This document shows positions 10,403 through 21,149 of a stretch of DNA of 64,000 nucleotides, piece after piece. Under the pieces are notes generated by a model that was given only the letters and a program-made list of their open reading frames with translations, had not been told where the DNA came from and ran no database searches. How positions within the stretch are numbered: position 1 is the first letter of the stretch; the number at the start of each line of letters is the position of its first letter. The stretch is from Gymnopus androsaceus JB14. Its lineage: Eukaryota; Basidiomycota; Agaricomycetes; Agaricales; Omphalotaceae. Where the stretch lies: positions 1-64,000 of the forward strand of contig ML769585.1 of assembly GCA_009733575.1 (NCBI GenBank), given 5' to 3'. The position numbers and the translations under genes were made by a program.

Positions 10403-11095
10403 GGATAATTCTACTGAACAACCCTGTTGGAGGGGTTGTTCACAAATAACAACCCTCAATGCTCCGGGCGTCACACCGGAGTCTCTGCGGGTCACAGTAA
10501 AGTCACTTGCAATTACATCGTGACTATACAGGAAAAAAGAAGTGTGTAGACTAAGTGAAAGTGAAGTACTGATATTGAGAGCGATCCCAAGAAACACCAT
10601 CGGCTTCTTTTCCCAAGATGCCGTTGAGTGTCGAAAAACCACGAGCATGCAGTGGCAATGCACCAAGTCGTGTATGGCTGCATCTACGAAAATGGCTCGC
10701 ACAATGAGTGATGACACAATCCTGAGTTCACAGCAGCGTACCTTCGCCCTCATACACCGCAGTGACCACTCCAACCCTTCTTCCTACACTTTCACAGCTT
10801 GCCTATAAACCTTCAATGAGCGCTTTGATTTATTATATTTGTCCTGTTGATGATGGTATTCATGTGAGAACTTGAGAGTCTGTTGTGGTAGCTGTAGCCC
10901 AGAATAACCTGCTCAGAGTGAGGGATATACAGGCCAAAGAGTACTGAAAGCTGAAACGCATGGCATGGCGAAGGAAGACGGCGATGGTTGATAGGCGCCA
11001 AGCAAGCACTGACGGCGCATATTCGGAGTGACCGGAGATCCCATGTCATTTTGAGGGTTGTCGCACATCAACAGGGTTGCGAAATAGAATTATCC
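10403..11095. mobile_element. Non-autonomous TIR element with 9-bp TSD (MULE-like)
   Basis: A 693-bp element. Its ends are inverted copies starting GGATAATTCTA and continuing through CAACCCTGTTG and ACAACCCTCAA over about 45 bases. It is flanked by a perfect 9-bp direct repeat GAAAACTCA (10394-10402 and 11096-11104). Long TIRs and a 9-bp duplication are typical of Mutator-like elements. hAT elements make 8 bp. No transposase is encoded, so it must have been moved in trans. Confidence 0.75.
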
Positions 11096-11104
11096 GAAAA
11101 CTCA

Positions 11105-11451
11105 GGTTATGCAAAATACCACATCTAGAAAAATTCGCTGCTTCAAGAGCACATCTTTTCGGATTCCCGTATTTCTTGGAGTAGCTTTTCGTTCCCCGTC
11201 TAATCTTCTGGCAGCTGCTCTCCACAGATATACCAATCGCGTTGATGAACTTAGGTCAAAATGTCCGCAGGAATATAAGTCACCAATTCCGGTTAAGCCA
11301 AGGGGTAAACTATTTCAGATACTACTTCAGTGTTAGGCTTGCGAGGAAAGGAATCCATATCAAGACTCGGAAAAGCGCTCGTGATGCTTATCCTTACGGC
11401 GTTCAGATCTTGGACCGAGCTGTGTAACATACTTCCTTCCTTCCTTCCCTC
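11105..11451. promoter_or_regulatory. Upstream region of F-box gene with CT-rich tract
   Basis: No gene. A pyrimidine tract (CTTCCTTCCTTCCTTCC, about 11431-11447) lies directly before the ATG at 11452. Such CT-rich stretches are common in fungal core promoters. A similar sequence, with a similar left flank, occurs at about 32917-32940 without a gene next to it. Confidence 0.4.
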
Positions 11452-12685
11452 ATGAGCTCTTTTCCTCAAGAGATTTTTGATTTTTTCATCGACTATCTCT
11501 CTCATTCTCCTGCTGATCTTAAATCACTCTCCCTCGTCGAAAAATCCTGGCTTCCTCGCACTAGAAAGCACCTCTTTCGCCGCTTTCGGATCTCACCACT
11601 GTTGTTTTATTCTGCGAATGAGCAGGACTATGCCGATCAGAGTACAGCGATGGTGAAATCATTCGAGCACATTCTCCGAGCCCCAGATATCACCCACTGT
11701 ATCAAAGGCATCATAATTGATAGAAAGGTGCAGGATGCGGGCGTAAGGTTTGGTGGACTCTGTGCCCAGTCCTCGAAGCCCCCGGAAGGAGTGTCGCCTC
11801 GAACGAAGGAGAGAATAAAGGTCATATATGTGGAGGGATCTCAAGTGGAGCTAGTACCGGAAACAACACACCCATGCTCGCTGGTAACCACTTTTATGCT
11901 CAATGACATCAAATTTCTCTCTTATCATTGGGAAGCTTGCACCGACGATGAAGCGTGGCTCCATGAATATCCTCCTCTATCCCACTTCTCAGATCTCCTG
12001 AAGAATCATGGGCCAGGATTGAAACAGTTGCATCTGAGGGATGCACATGTCGCTATCCCATCCGATGGTCATCAACCTCAGGTTGCTCTGTCTTTCTTCG
12101 AACCTTTGGCGGCTTATGCATCTTCATTGGAGACATTGTGCATTCATGGGATATCATACATGCCCAATGCCTACTCCAAGCTACAGCTGAATAGTCCCAG
12201 AAACCTTGATGCACTTCGTCAGGCTCTCCGAGAGCCTAGTAAGAAATATGGATCAATTTCTAGCGGAAGAAAAATAGCCTTCAAGCAATTTCTGTTTCGA
12301 AATCCCAAATCTGTCACCCATGGAGCCCTGGAAGTTCTGCTTTTCGAGAACATACATCTTGTGTACACAGGTGTCATTTATCTTGCTCTAGACACCTCAT
12401 CCATTCCTCTCTTTGTCAATCGGCCTCACTGTTTCCACAATGTCAAACATTTAACACTTCTGGACTATGAATGTGAGTGTGTCTTTTCAAAAATTCATTT
12501 CTCATCTAATCCACGAACTAGTGAATACCCGAAAACAACAGTGGACTGCCCACAAAGCCAACTTATGTCTTTCATCACTGTCCTCCTTGCAACTCGTAGT
12601 GCACTGGTACCAGAGGCTTATAACTATATGCAGGGTCATCGGAGAGTGTTTTGATTCACTGCCTGACTCTGACGAGCAGTCCTGA
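11452..12685 (+). CDS. F-box/LRR-type protein
   Basis: Starts MSSFPQEIFDFFIDYLSHS and continues DLKSLSLVEKSWLPRTRKHLF, a standard Agaricomycete F-box. The remainder is leucine-rich-repeat-like (LKQLHLRDAHVAIPS, LETLCIHGISY, LEVLLFENIHLVYTGVIYLA). The main exon runs to about 12472. A 49-base intron (GTGAGTG...CTAG) then joins LLDYE to a short exon reading NTRKQQWTAHKANL and stopping at 12685. A further frame (APRHLHIEFGEGADLSYGR, about 12690-12800) also looks like LRR sequence, so the true 3' end may lie further downstream via an intron I could not place. Probable SCF substrate adaptor of unknown target. Confidence 0.7.
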
Positions 12686-12916
12686 ATGCACCTAGACACC
12701 TGCATATCGAATTCGGAGAAGGTGCAGATCTGTCTTATGGAAGAATCCCTCAGCTCAATCGTCGATACGACACTTCATTCATACCTTGTCGACGGACATC
12801 TTAAAAATATCACAGTGAATCGACCTGAAGTTCTAGAAAATTGGCCATTGACATGGAGTACTGGAAGAATTCGCTTGGGAGAAGGCGATAGTTGGTGGGA
12901 CACCGAGCGTTGGTGA

Positions 12917-13306
12917 TAGGTCAATCTTAATGGTGGCGTCTGGCCGGCTCTAGATCTGGTGTCAAATTCACAGTTCTCAACTTAGGGCCGGAGACTGTGA
13001 GACTTGGACAATTTCTCGGTATTCTGGTATGGCGTTCCAAATGTACACCTTTAGGAGAAGATCTCTTTTTTATACTCGTCTCCCTTTTTCAATCTTGAGA
13101 GAGAAACCCAAACTCGAATTTTGATTGACATGACATACTAGTGCCGTTCGGAAAACCCTAAAAAAAAAAGACGTTTACGACACCAGTGCATGGGTCTATT
13201 AGTATCCAACTAATACCTTGATTGCGCTACTCCTGTCTCAATACACTGTCTTGCTTATCCTTCAATTGCCCTTCTACCCCGTCACACCTCAATTCAGAAG
13301 ACTTTT
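12917..13306. other. Intergenic, no gene seen
   Basis: Sequence between the F-box gene and the P450 relic. No convincing coding frame or repeat, apart from a short poly-A run near 13160. Confidence 0.4.
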
Positions 13307-13315
13307 ATAAAAGCT
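13307..13315 (+). promoter_or_regulatory. TATA-like box conserved with P450 copies
   Basis: ATAAAAGCT lies 52 bases before the ATG of the P450 relic. The intact P450 genes have ATAAAAGCC at 28328-28336 and 33306-33314, which suggests a TATA-type element duplicated together with the genes. Confidence 0.4.
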
Positions 13316-13366
13316 GGCACTATATTTGATTAGAAATTTTCTTTCGAAACATCCACCTATATCACG

Positions 13367-13893
13367 ATGATCAAGGCCTCTTTCAACTGGCAACCGGTGG
13401 TTGTTGCACTGGTTGGGTTTGTGTCGATTTCCGTGCAAGAAGTTCGGCTTGGATAACATCCCTGGTCCTGTATCGCCGTCATGGCTCACAGGTGAGATGT
13501 CTCCTGAATCTACTTTTCTAATTGTGATATTTTCTCAATAGGTAACTTTCAACAATTATTCAATCCGTATGCCTGGAAGTTCCACGAGTCCGTTTCCAAA
13601 GCATGTAAGACTTCACTTCACTGTTGTACCAAGCATCCTCAACACAACTTTCTTAGATGGTTCTGCAGCGCGCCTTCATGGCCCATCTGGGGTAAAAAAT
13701 CTTTTCCGCCATGAAAAAGCAAAACTCACCTCATTTAATAGACCAACGGGCTCTACATATTTGATTCTAAAGCAATGCACAGTGTACTGGTCAAGGTAGA
13801 TTGATTGTACCTTGAATCCCTAAACTGCGGAGCTAACCTTCAGCAGAATCAGGAGTCTTCAGGACGTATTTGAGAACATGACGGATTTATAAC
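13367..13893 (+). pseudogene. Cytochrome P450 relic (5' exons only)
   Basis: The start MIKASFNWQPVVVAL and the following bases match exon 1 of the intact P450 at 33383. A small deletion shifts the frame before the LDN-PGP hinge. Matches to the next exons follow (YAWKFHE region at 13568, DGSA..HGP at 13658, the exon ending LKQCT/VLVK at about 13795, and a short piece near 13870). Everything after this, including the oxygen-binding helix and heme loop, is absent. Confidence 0.75.
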
Positions 13894-14202
13894 GTATGTG
13901 TCGTAGACATTGGCAATCTTTGAGCTACTCTGACGACATCTCCAGGTATGGCTGAAAGAACTCAATTGCAAGCCTGTGTTCTCCGCCGAAAGACTCTTCC
14001 CTCTCGTTTGAATGAGAGTACACTCAACAGCTCTATTGCTTCTCTTTTTATATTCAAATAGCGTTCAATGTTCTCTCTCAACCTACGATGACCCCCCTCC
14101 CTTTCCAACGCTGTAAATTCCCCTCCTTGCTCTTGGTCTCGCATCACAGTAGAGCAGATGGAGATTACGCTACTTATAGTCCTTGGCGCAAGCTAGGAGC
14201 AA

Positions 14203-15250
14203 TTGCGAAAATATGTCATCGAAGTCGACTCGCAGGCGATGACAGGATTCAAAACTTCGATGGTACATTGGCAGCGGAAAACCCAACTTCACTTCGGCTC
14301 AGACTTTGAACACATCGACCAGTCCATCAGTCTCAGGCTTTCGCAGCTCATCCCTCGTTTGACATCCCTCACCAGTGTCGAAATCAGGTTTCACGAACCT
14401 GCTTGGTCTCAGGAGCTCGTAGAACAGCTTATTCCTCTTCCCTCGAATGTACAGCACGTTACGCCGACGGTCTCGGACTTGCGCCCTGGTGGATTCGTGC
14501 TGTATTGCTACGTTCAATGCCGACGCCCTTCACCGCATCCCTCACTGCGTCGTTTTTCGGGCTCGATCTTAACATGAAGGGATACCTATCGGATTTCCCC
14601 ATCATGTCCGACGTGCTTAGGCGGCTAGGAACAGTTAGGCTCCATGCCAACTGCATCGCCCTTGTACAATTCGACCGTCAACGCTTACTGCGTTTGGAGG
14701 TGTCTGGCAGGGTGGGAGATGTTCAGAGTATTGTGGGAGCTCTGGAACGCGTTACTAGAAAATCCCAGTACATCATCCATTCGCTTTTTATCAGCGTCCC
14801 GATGCTTTTTCGACGAGAGGAATTCAGCAATTTTCTCTCTGCGCTATCGACTCAAGCACCCGATCTTCAGAATTTGACAATTAAGAGACGTCCCAATGGA
14901 TGGATAACGCTCAGAATACAGTTCACCTACGCGGATTGATTCACATTGACATCACCCATCCTTGTCCACTGCCCTGCTAGATGCAGAATTTAGACACCTC
15001 ATCAAGTCTTGGAAGCGTGCGGAATACATCTCCCTTAATCCAAAACCTTCCAAGCCGGTCGTCCTGACTCCCCGTCAACCCTCGGTTACCCGGAACGCTC
15101 TCAAAAGTGCTGCAGCTCATGCTTCGCCGACATTGCACCACCTGGGGCCTGACCTGTTTGGAAAGAGAATCTCTATTCCCGGCTTAGGCAATGTTCGACC
15201 CAAAAATAATGTTACGGCGGTGTCGCTCGGTGTCGCTAGGTCTACATAGT
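14203..15250 (+). pseudogene. LRR-type (F-box family) protein relic
   Basis: Three overlapping frames together encode one protein: ISLRLSQLIPRLTSLTSVEI near 14320, FPIMSDVLRRLGTVRL near 14600, and KPVVLTPRQPSVTRNALKSA near 15060. The breaks between them mean the gene is dead or poorly sequenced. The last segment is clearly homologous to the fragment on the minus strand at 40331-40597. No F-box start is visible upstream. The family is probably one of the many Agaricomycete F-box/LRR groups. Confidence 0.55.
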
Positions 15251-15254
15251 AGCA

Positions 15255-15843
15255 TCCAGCGCACTCGTGGAGTGGTCGCTGTGGCTAGAAAGATGTTTTC
15301 AGGTGCACAAGTGGTGCAGGTTTGAGCTTTGTTGCGTCTTCTGCAGTATTTTTTCTATATTCTATGCTGTATAATTAGACATTGCCTATCTAGTGTATTT
15401 TTATGACCTACTTATCATTCATAGCTAATTACATTTCGACTATATTACTGTCTTGTATAATACGTCTAGCCCTATTAATTCACGAAGTTCAAACGACAGC
15501 AGGAACGAACCGTCCTTCACCTTTCCCTGGAACTCAAGCTCAAACTTTCAACGTTCAAACGCGTAAAGGACTCAGGAGTCATTCAATCGGCATCGTGAGC
15601 GCTAGCGGCAAAATAAGCGCTGATTTCAACTTCTTTCTTCCTTTCCCCCATTTGCTTCTCCTCGAAATAACTTGGCTCAGGCTGATTTTGCCCGTGGCCT
15701 CAATAAATCCAGATATCACCTTTTCTTTTTCTTTCCCTTTTGACGACAATGGATGAAGAACAGCAACATGGTCTTACGAGCGAGAATGGCGCAACCGATG
15801 GCTTGGAAGGTGCAAGACAAGGTCGAAGGTTGAAATACTTGAA
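15255..15843. other. Intergenic / 5' region of NOPCHAP1-like gene
   Basis: Low-complexity pyrimidine stretches around 15640-15740 precede the gene. An upstream ATG at 15749 opens a frame that does not join the second exon in phase, so I prefer the start at 15844. Confidence 0.4.
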
Positions 15844-16716
15844 ATGGAGGACGACGATGCGAGAGTCAGGAGGTTTCGTGAGTTTCTTGTTCTTTCTTTT
15901 ATTTACTTTGATAATTAATATCATTAACAGAATCTATCTTTGAGAAACTCAACTCGGGCTCTACACCATCTTCTGTGCCGAGCAGAAATGGCCTGGGGAT
16001 GCCCAACTTTCAGTTCGAATTTGGAGAACGCAAGACGTGGGCCGTTGAACCTCCTTCTGAGTGTGCGCAGAGCTCCTTATCTTTACCTTCCTTTCTTGAC
16101 AATGTGGCGTATTATCCAGTGCTCTCTCGTGTTCAGGCGTTCTTGCCGCAAATGGAAGCCTCCAACGCGATATTGACTAAACGTGCAGAGGCAGACCCTC
16201 AAAGCGTGGATATGGAACAAGTAGAGGATGGCGCGGAACGATACATTGAAATGGTGCGTTTAGCCTTGTTCAATCGCTTGCGCACTAACGAATTCGTTTC
16301 ATTTCTCCTTTTCTTGCGTCAAATAGAATCTCGGCCTTGGTGTGTTCGATATGAAGCCGAATGGCCAATCCGGAAACCAAGATACTGAGATGACTGACTG
16401 CTCCTCCTCAGCATCCTCATCCTCCTCCCTAACCAGTTCATCCTCCTCAGATCCTTCAGATTCAGACTCCGATTCTGATTTAGACTCGGAAGAGATCCTT
16501 TCGTCCTCCATTCCATCTAGCCTACTCTCCCGTTCTCCCAAATCTGCTTCTTCGTCTTTCGATTCTATCTGGTCGTCTGACTCTGATGGAATAAAGAAAA
16601 GAGTGCACAGGATGATACGGCCGTTGCCTAAACGAAGCGGATCGTCTGCGTCTGGCCCAAGGCCGAGCATTGTCGTGCTCAACGAGACTCCGAACCATGG
16701 TTCGCAGATGGAGTGA
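15844..16716 (+). CDS. NOPCHAP1/DUF4598-like protein
   Basis: Three exons (15844-15877, 15931-16253, 16327-16716) with canonical GT-AG introns give a frame of 248 residues. It starts MEDDDARVRRFQSIFEKLNS. The core FLPQMEASNAIL...RYIEMNLGLGVFDMK matches the hallmark of the NOPCHAP1 (C12orf45, DUF4598) family. In mammals that family is a chaperone for assembly of the box C/D snoRNP protein NOP58. The C-terminus is a serine/aspartate-rich acidic tail, typical for such factors. Introns 1 and 2 are 53 and 73 bases. Assignment rests on motif memory, not on a search. Confidence 0.65.
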
Positions 16717-17206
16717 AGACCATTCGAGGTGATGAGTGTGGTCTGGATGTATGATGTATATGTCATGTATGTACGAGCCGTTTTTTGCGCTCTTATCGTA
16801 GGTATTATTTCACGACGAATGCTGTTCGTTAGTTCTTCGGTTGTCGTTGTTCGCTTTGTTTTTGTTTGTAGTAATGTTTTGTATGTACATACCTACCTAC
16901 CTACCTTCAGATTACTCTCAACTCATCCTATGACTTTATTAAGGGTACAACATTAAATATGACAGCGGTGACATACGCGCACGCCTGATGTGACAGGCGT
17001 GAAATTACTTGCGAAATTACTTTGCGAAACGTTATAAGTTATAATTGATCATGTCTACTACAGTCATCTACTTATCCTACTCTTTCTTCAGTAAGTATAG
17101 CTACAGTACAGGTCCTTGCACAAACCATAATTGAAAGTCCTCCGATTGCTTCTTTCTCTTATCAACTGGACTCGTCAGCTGAACGACTGCGGCGGAATCC
17201 CAAATC
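16717..17206. other. Convergent intergenic region
   Basis: Lies between the 3' ends of the NOPCHAP1-like gene (+) and the dehydratase gene (-). Contains a short TACC microsatellite (about 16890-16912) and no visible gene. Confidence 0.5.
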
Positions 17207-19031
17207 TACTTTGTCTCTTCGTCAGCCCCCTCCTTGTCAGCCTTTCCAAGTCCCTTCTCCGGGTTTGGGGCAAGGAATTGATCAGCAGGGAGGAGTGTCA
17301 GCTGAGGGTTCAGTGTCAGCCCGAACCCAGGTTCATCCGAGACGTCGAGCGAACCGCCATGAGGGACGGGTTCGTTGATGAACAGGTTACCGAAGACGGG
17401 AAGAATGGATTTTCCATCAGGAGAGTTGGCAATGTCTGGACAACGAGAAGCAGAAAATCAATATCGTTATATCGTGCCAGGTAGACGAGGAATTGCTCTT
17501 ACATTCGCAAAAAGGACTATGAGGCTGGGAGATGACAAAGTGGTAGGAACTATGAGGGAAGAGTTAGCTGTCACGATGCCAATGTGATGATGCAAGACGA
17601 ACTCACTATGGACCACTGCCATGCGGAATGACAGGGATATCATATGCGCTGGCCATCGCGCTCACCTTCAAGAGCTTTGCATAGATAGATAGAAAATAAG
17701 AGACATGAACCCTTCAATCGATATAACAATCTTACCTCTGTCAATCCGCCCATCCACATAACATCCGGTTGGAGAATGTCCACCGCACGATCCTCGATGA
17801 GCTTGCGGAATCCGTATCGGCTGTACTCGTGCTCTCCCTGTAGTCCATTTGACTTGAGGAAGCGCTTGCTTGAGGAGCTTTTGTCCATCAAAGTCGTCCG
17901 GATGGAGGACCTATAATGTTGGATTAATTACCATCTAAACCATGGGGCCCGAACATACCTCTTCCCACCAGTTAATGTTGATACCTTCATCTATCGCCTT
18001 CTGGGCCATCTCAATAGCGTATTGTACGTTGAGAGACATCCACTAGAGGAGGAATTAGAAATTAATAAAAGCTAAAGAAGCTGAAAAAATAACTAACACA
18101 GTCAACCATAATCGGATAATCTGGTCCAACCTTTTCGCGATGGGCTTTCAAAAAGTCGAGATTCCTACGCATACTGTCAAAGCCGTCGAGAGGGCTGTAT
18201 GGGAGAGGAACTTTCGCGCCCCAAAAGCCCATTCGCCGTGTTTCAGTGGGAAGAGGGCTGCATGTACTCTAGTTCAGAATCGAGGATTGATAGATACAAG
18301 ATTGGCAAAACACTTACCCAGTGCAATAAAACGGAATCTTGTCTTTTGTCCGCCCGCCAATCATCTTCTACGGATATGTAGAGACTAGTCACCGATTGTC
18401 TCAGGGATTGGAAGAAAAAGAAGACGAACATAAACAGGTTCGTCTCTGAGTTTGCCAAGAAGATCCCAAATCGCAAGATCCACGACACTTATCGCGGCCA
18501 GTGTGATACCTTTCCGGCCGTAGAACATGCTTGCGCGGAACAACTGGTCCCAGATACGGTTGGTATCTCGAGGATCTGAACCCACAACAAACCGACTAAA
18601 GTGCTCCTTAATGAGCCAGCATGCTGGAGGTCCTCCGAAACCAGTCGAAAGTCCTCTGTGAAATGGTCAAGACGGAAGGTAGACAAGGAGAAATAACATA
18701 CTGGGTACCGTCGGAAGCGGTGATTGTAACAACCAAGGAGCCTAGGACACCGATTCCCCAGCTAGTCCGTGAATGACGATACTGCTCATAGCCGGACATT
18801 GGGTTGCTGATAGGACTCTGATTTGTTGTCGGTCAGCAGTTGATAAAATTTAGAAGAGGACAATCTTACATCTATAATCCAGTGACCTTGCTACAAAAAG
18901 GTTCTTCTCAGCACAGAGCTTTCCATAGCAAACATTGGACGAACCTTTTGTCTGTGATAGTCTCCGCCATCCCCAGCTTGGGATACAATAAAGGTTTCGA
19001 TTTTCTCGATGGTAGGAAAAGCTTTGGGCAT
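17207..19031 (-). CDS. L-rhamnonate dehydratase (enolase superfamily)
   Basis: Starts MPKAFPTIEKIETFIVSQAG (exon 1, 19031-18945). It is split by several short introns and ends EEGADEETK-like at 17207. Diagnostic segments: GHWIID; NPMSGYEQYRHSRTSWGIGV; GFGGPPACWLIKEHFSRFVV; RASMFYGRKGITLAAISVVD; MGFWGAKVPLPY; PIMVDC followed by MSLNVQ. The metal-binding carboxylates are the Asp of MVDC, the Glu of NWWEE and the Glu of GEHEYS. The catalytic-His motif is PHGSGPYS. The family removes water from L-rhamnonate to give 2-keto-3-deoxy-L-rhamnonate in the non-phosphorylated fungal rhamnose pathway (LRA2). No other pathway gene is nearby, so related sugar acids cannot be excluded as substrates. Confidence 0.85.
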
Positions 19032-19251
19032 GGTTGGAGCGGGGATCACAAATGAACATTTCACAAGAAATCCCCCCTCTTTATGGTCCGGTTATTGCTC
19101 TGGTTGTCTTATGACCATCACTTCGTAGATGGAAGTTTGGAAATTGGAAGCAACTTCCAAGCCAGGGGGTCCGACCGGCCCGCGTAATACCTTGTGCCAC
19201 ACTTGCGTCATCCTCCCTGCCTTTTACTCTCAACCTCTAAACAAAATCGCG

Positions 19252-20816
19252 ATGGCTGGGGATAGGGATACGCTTCTGTCGATGGGTTTTGATCCAGGTC
19301 AGCTAACTATATTGCCTGATAACCTCGAATCTTACTCTTGTCAATGGCTTTGACCCAGCTCGTGTCGAATGTCAGTGTCTAACCTTTGAGTTTGATAGCT
19401 TCGAGTCTTACTCTAGCTTGCAGGGGCGTTGAAAGCAACGGGTAATCGAGGCTTACAGGTAAGGCAGATAATGCTCGTGAAATCGACCTTTTCAGTCTCT
19501 CACCGCGTACGAATAGCCTGCAATGGACCATATTCTTGAGAATGAATCTAAGCCTGTGCCCAGCATGGATAATGTATCGGAATCATCCACAAGTGCCAGC
19601 GCCATGGATGTAGACGATGAAGACGCGGAAGCATTGGAAAGTTTGGGACTAGCAGCTACTAATGCCGCTGAGGCCAAGGTTGCTATGATATCAGCGTATA
19701 AAACTGCTCATTAATCTTGGATTTCAGAGCATCAAGTGTTCAGAATGTGGCAAGATATTCAAGAACACGGCCCTGGCAAACTTTCACGCTGAGAAGAGTG
19801 GCCACGACCAATTCGAGGAATCTACGGAAGAGGTATGCCTCCAATGTATCTCTTGTCATTCGCCCTCCAGCTCACAGCTCGTTATTTCAGATCAAACCAT
19901 TAACCGAGGAAGAGAAGAAGGAACGTCTTGCAGAGCTGCGCGCAAAGATGGACGAAAAACGTGCACGTAAAGCAATCGATGATGCTGCAGAGCAAAAGGC
20001 CAATGAGAGTTTAAGAAGGAAAGCTGGAAAAGTACGTCTGAACCCTTGGATGTCTATTGTGGCGTTTCACCAAGTACTTGTAGGATATGGCCAAGGTCAA
20101 AGAGGACCTGCAAGCAAAGGAAGCGATCAAGGAGGCTCAGCAGAAGAAACGAGGTGCCTTTAATCGTGATTTTTTGACCGTTACATTAACACTTGACTTT
20201 AGATAAGATTGAAGAAGCCAAAGCTCGGGCTGCCGTTAAAGCACAAATTGAAGCTGACAAGAAAGCTCGTGCTGAGAAGGCTGCCCGGGAGAAAGCACTC
20301 CGAGAAGGGCGGCCTATAGAGGACCCTGCTGCGTCCACATCTACATCTACGGCGGCGGCGCCAACGCCAGCTGCTTCGACATCCGGTGTAGCAGGTAAAG
20401 ACTTCAAAGAAACACGGTTGCAAATCCGCATGTCCACAGGTGGTCAGCCTTACACGACCACATTACCTAGTGATTCCCGTAAGTTTCCTTTTTTGTCATG
20501 TAGTCGTTTATTTCGCCTTTTAATCAATCTTTTCTCGGTCATTAGCATTGTCTGCAGTGGCCGAATTCCTCGCCGCACAGACTCTGACTGTTAGTGTGGA
20601 GACGGTGACTTTTGCACAACATTTCCCAAGGCGCGTTCTATAATACCTTCATCACGGTCTTGCCTTACCATCGTTCGAACAGGAAAACATTCTCGAGTGC
20701 AGATTCTTCGAAGTCCCTTAAGGAGCTTGGTTTGACACCGTCTGCAGTGTGTATTTCTCTTTTCTACTCACCTGCTACTCTTACATGGTCTTCAGGTCCT
20801 CATTGCAACGCCCTAG
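19252..20816 (+). CDS. UBA / C2H2 zinc finger / UBX domain protein (SAKS1/UBXN1-like)
   Basis: Starts MAGDRDTLLSMGFDPARVEW, a UBA domain assembled from three short exons (intron 1 begins after the G of CCAG at about 19296). Then come an acidic linker and a C2H2 finger (CSECGKIFKNTALANFH...H). A long charged coiled coil follows (EEEKKERLAELRAKMDEKRA and onward), then a C-terminal UBX domain (RLQIRMSTGGQPYTTTLPSD, FPRKTFSSADSSKSLKELGL, ending VLIATP at 20816). Such proteins bind ubiquitin through UBA and the p97/Cdc48 ATPase through UBX, acting in protein degradation. One intron in the UBX region needs a GC-AG splice (about 20632-20681) to give FPRKTF. The last intron is GTGTGT...CAG. Confidence 0.85.
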
Positions 20817-21149
20817 CTCGATGGGATCCAAAAGTCGACTGTAATTAATGAGCAATGCATACAATTCTCTGTAACATTAATTCAACCAATGTCAACGAAC
20901 TTGATCATAAAGACCTGATTTCTATCGCGGCGATCTGCTTTATTTTTACTTTTATTTTTTCTTCCCACTGCGCTTCAGGCAAGAAGAGACTCGGATGCTC
21001 CCTTTCAGAAACCTGCCTCCTCGGAGTCTCATTTCGCATCCGGCGATATTCTAAATGAGGATACTTTCAATTTCACCAGAATTTGACTGGCCAATAAATC
21101 ATAAAGGACTGTATGCAACTTATACGTGTACGAATACGAGAGAGAGAAA

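Noticed and set aside
10400..10774. 124-residue minus-strand frame
   Set aside because: It lies inside the TIR element and shows no domain; no evidence that it is expressed.
13962..14147. Minus-strand frame rich in Arg/Glu
   Set aside because: No homology, and it overlaps the 5' side of the LRR relic on the other strand.
16299..16766. 155-residue minus-strand frame
   Set aside because: It is antisense to the serine-rich tail of the NOPCHAP1-like gene; low complexity keeps it open.
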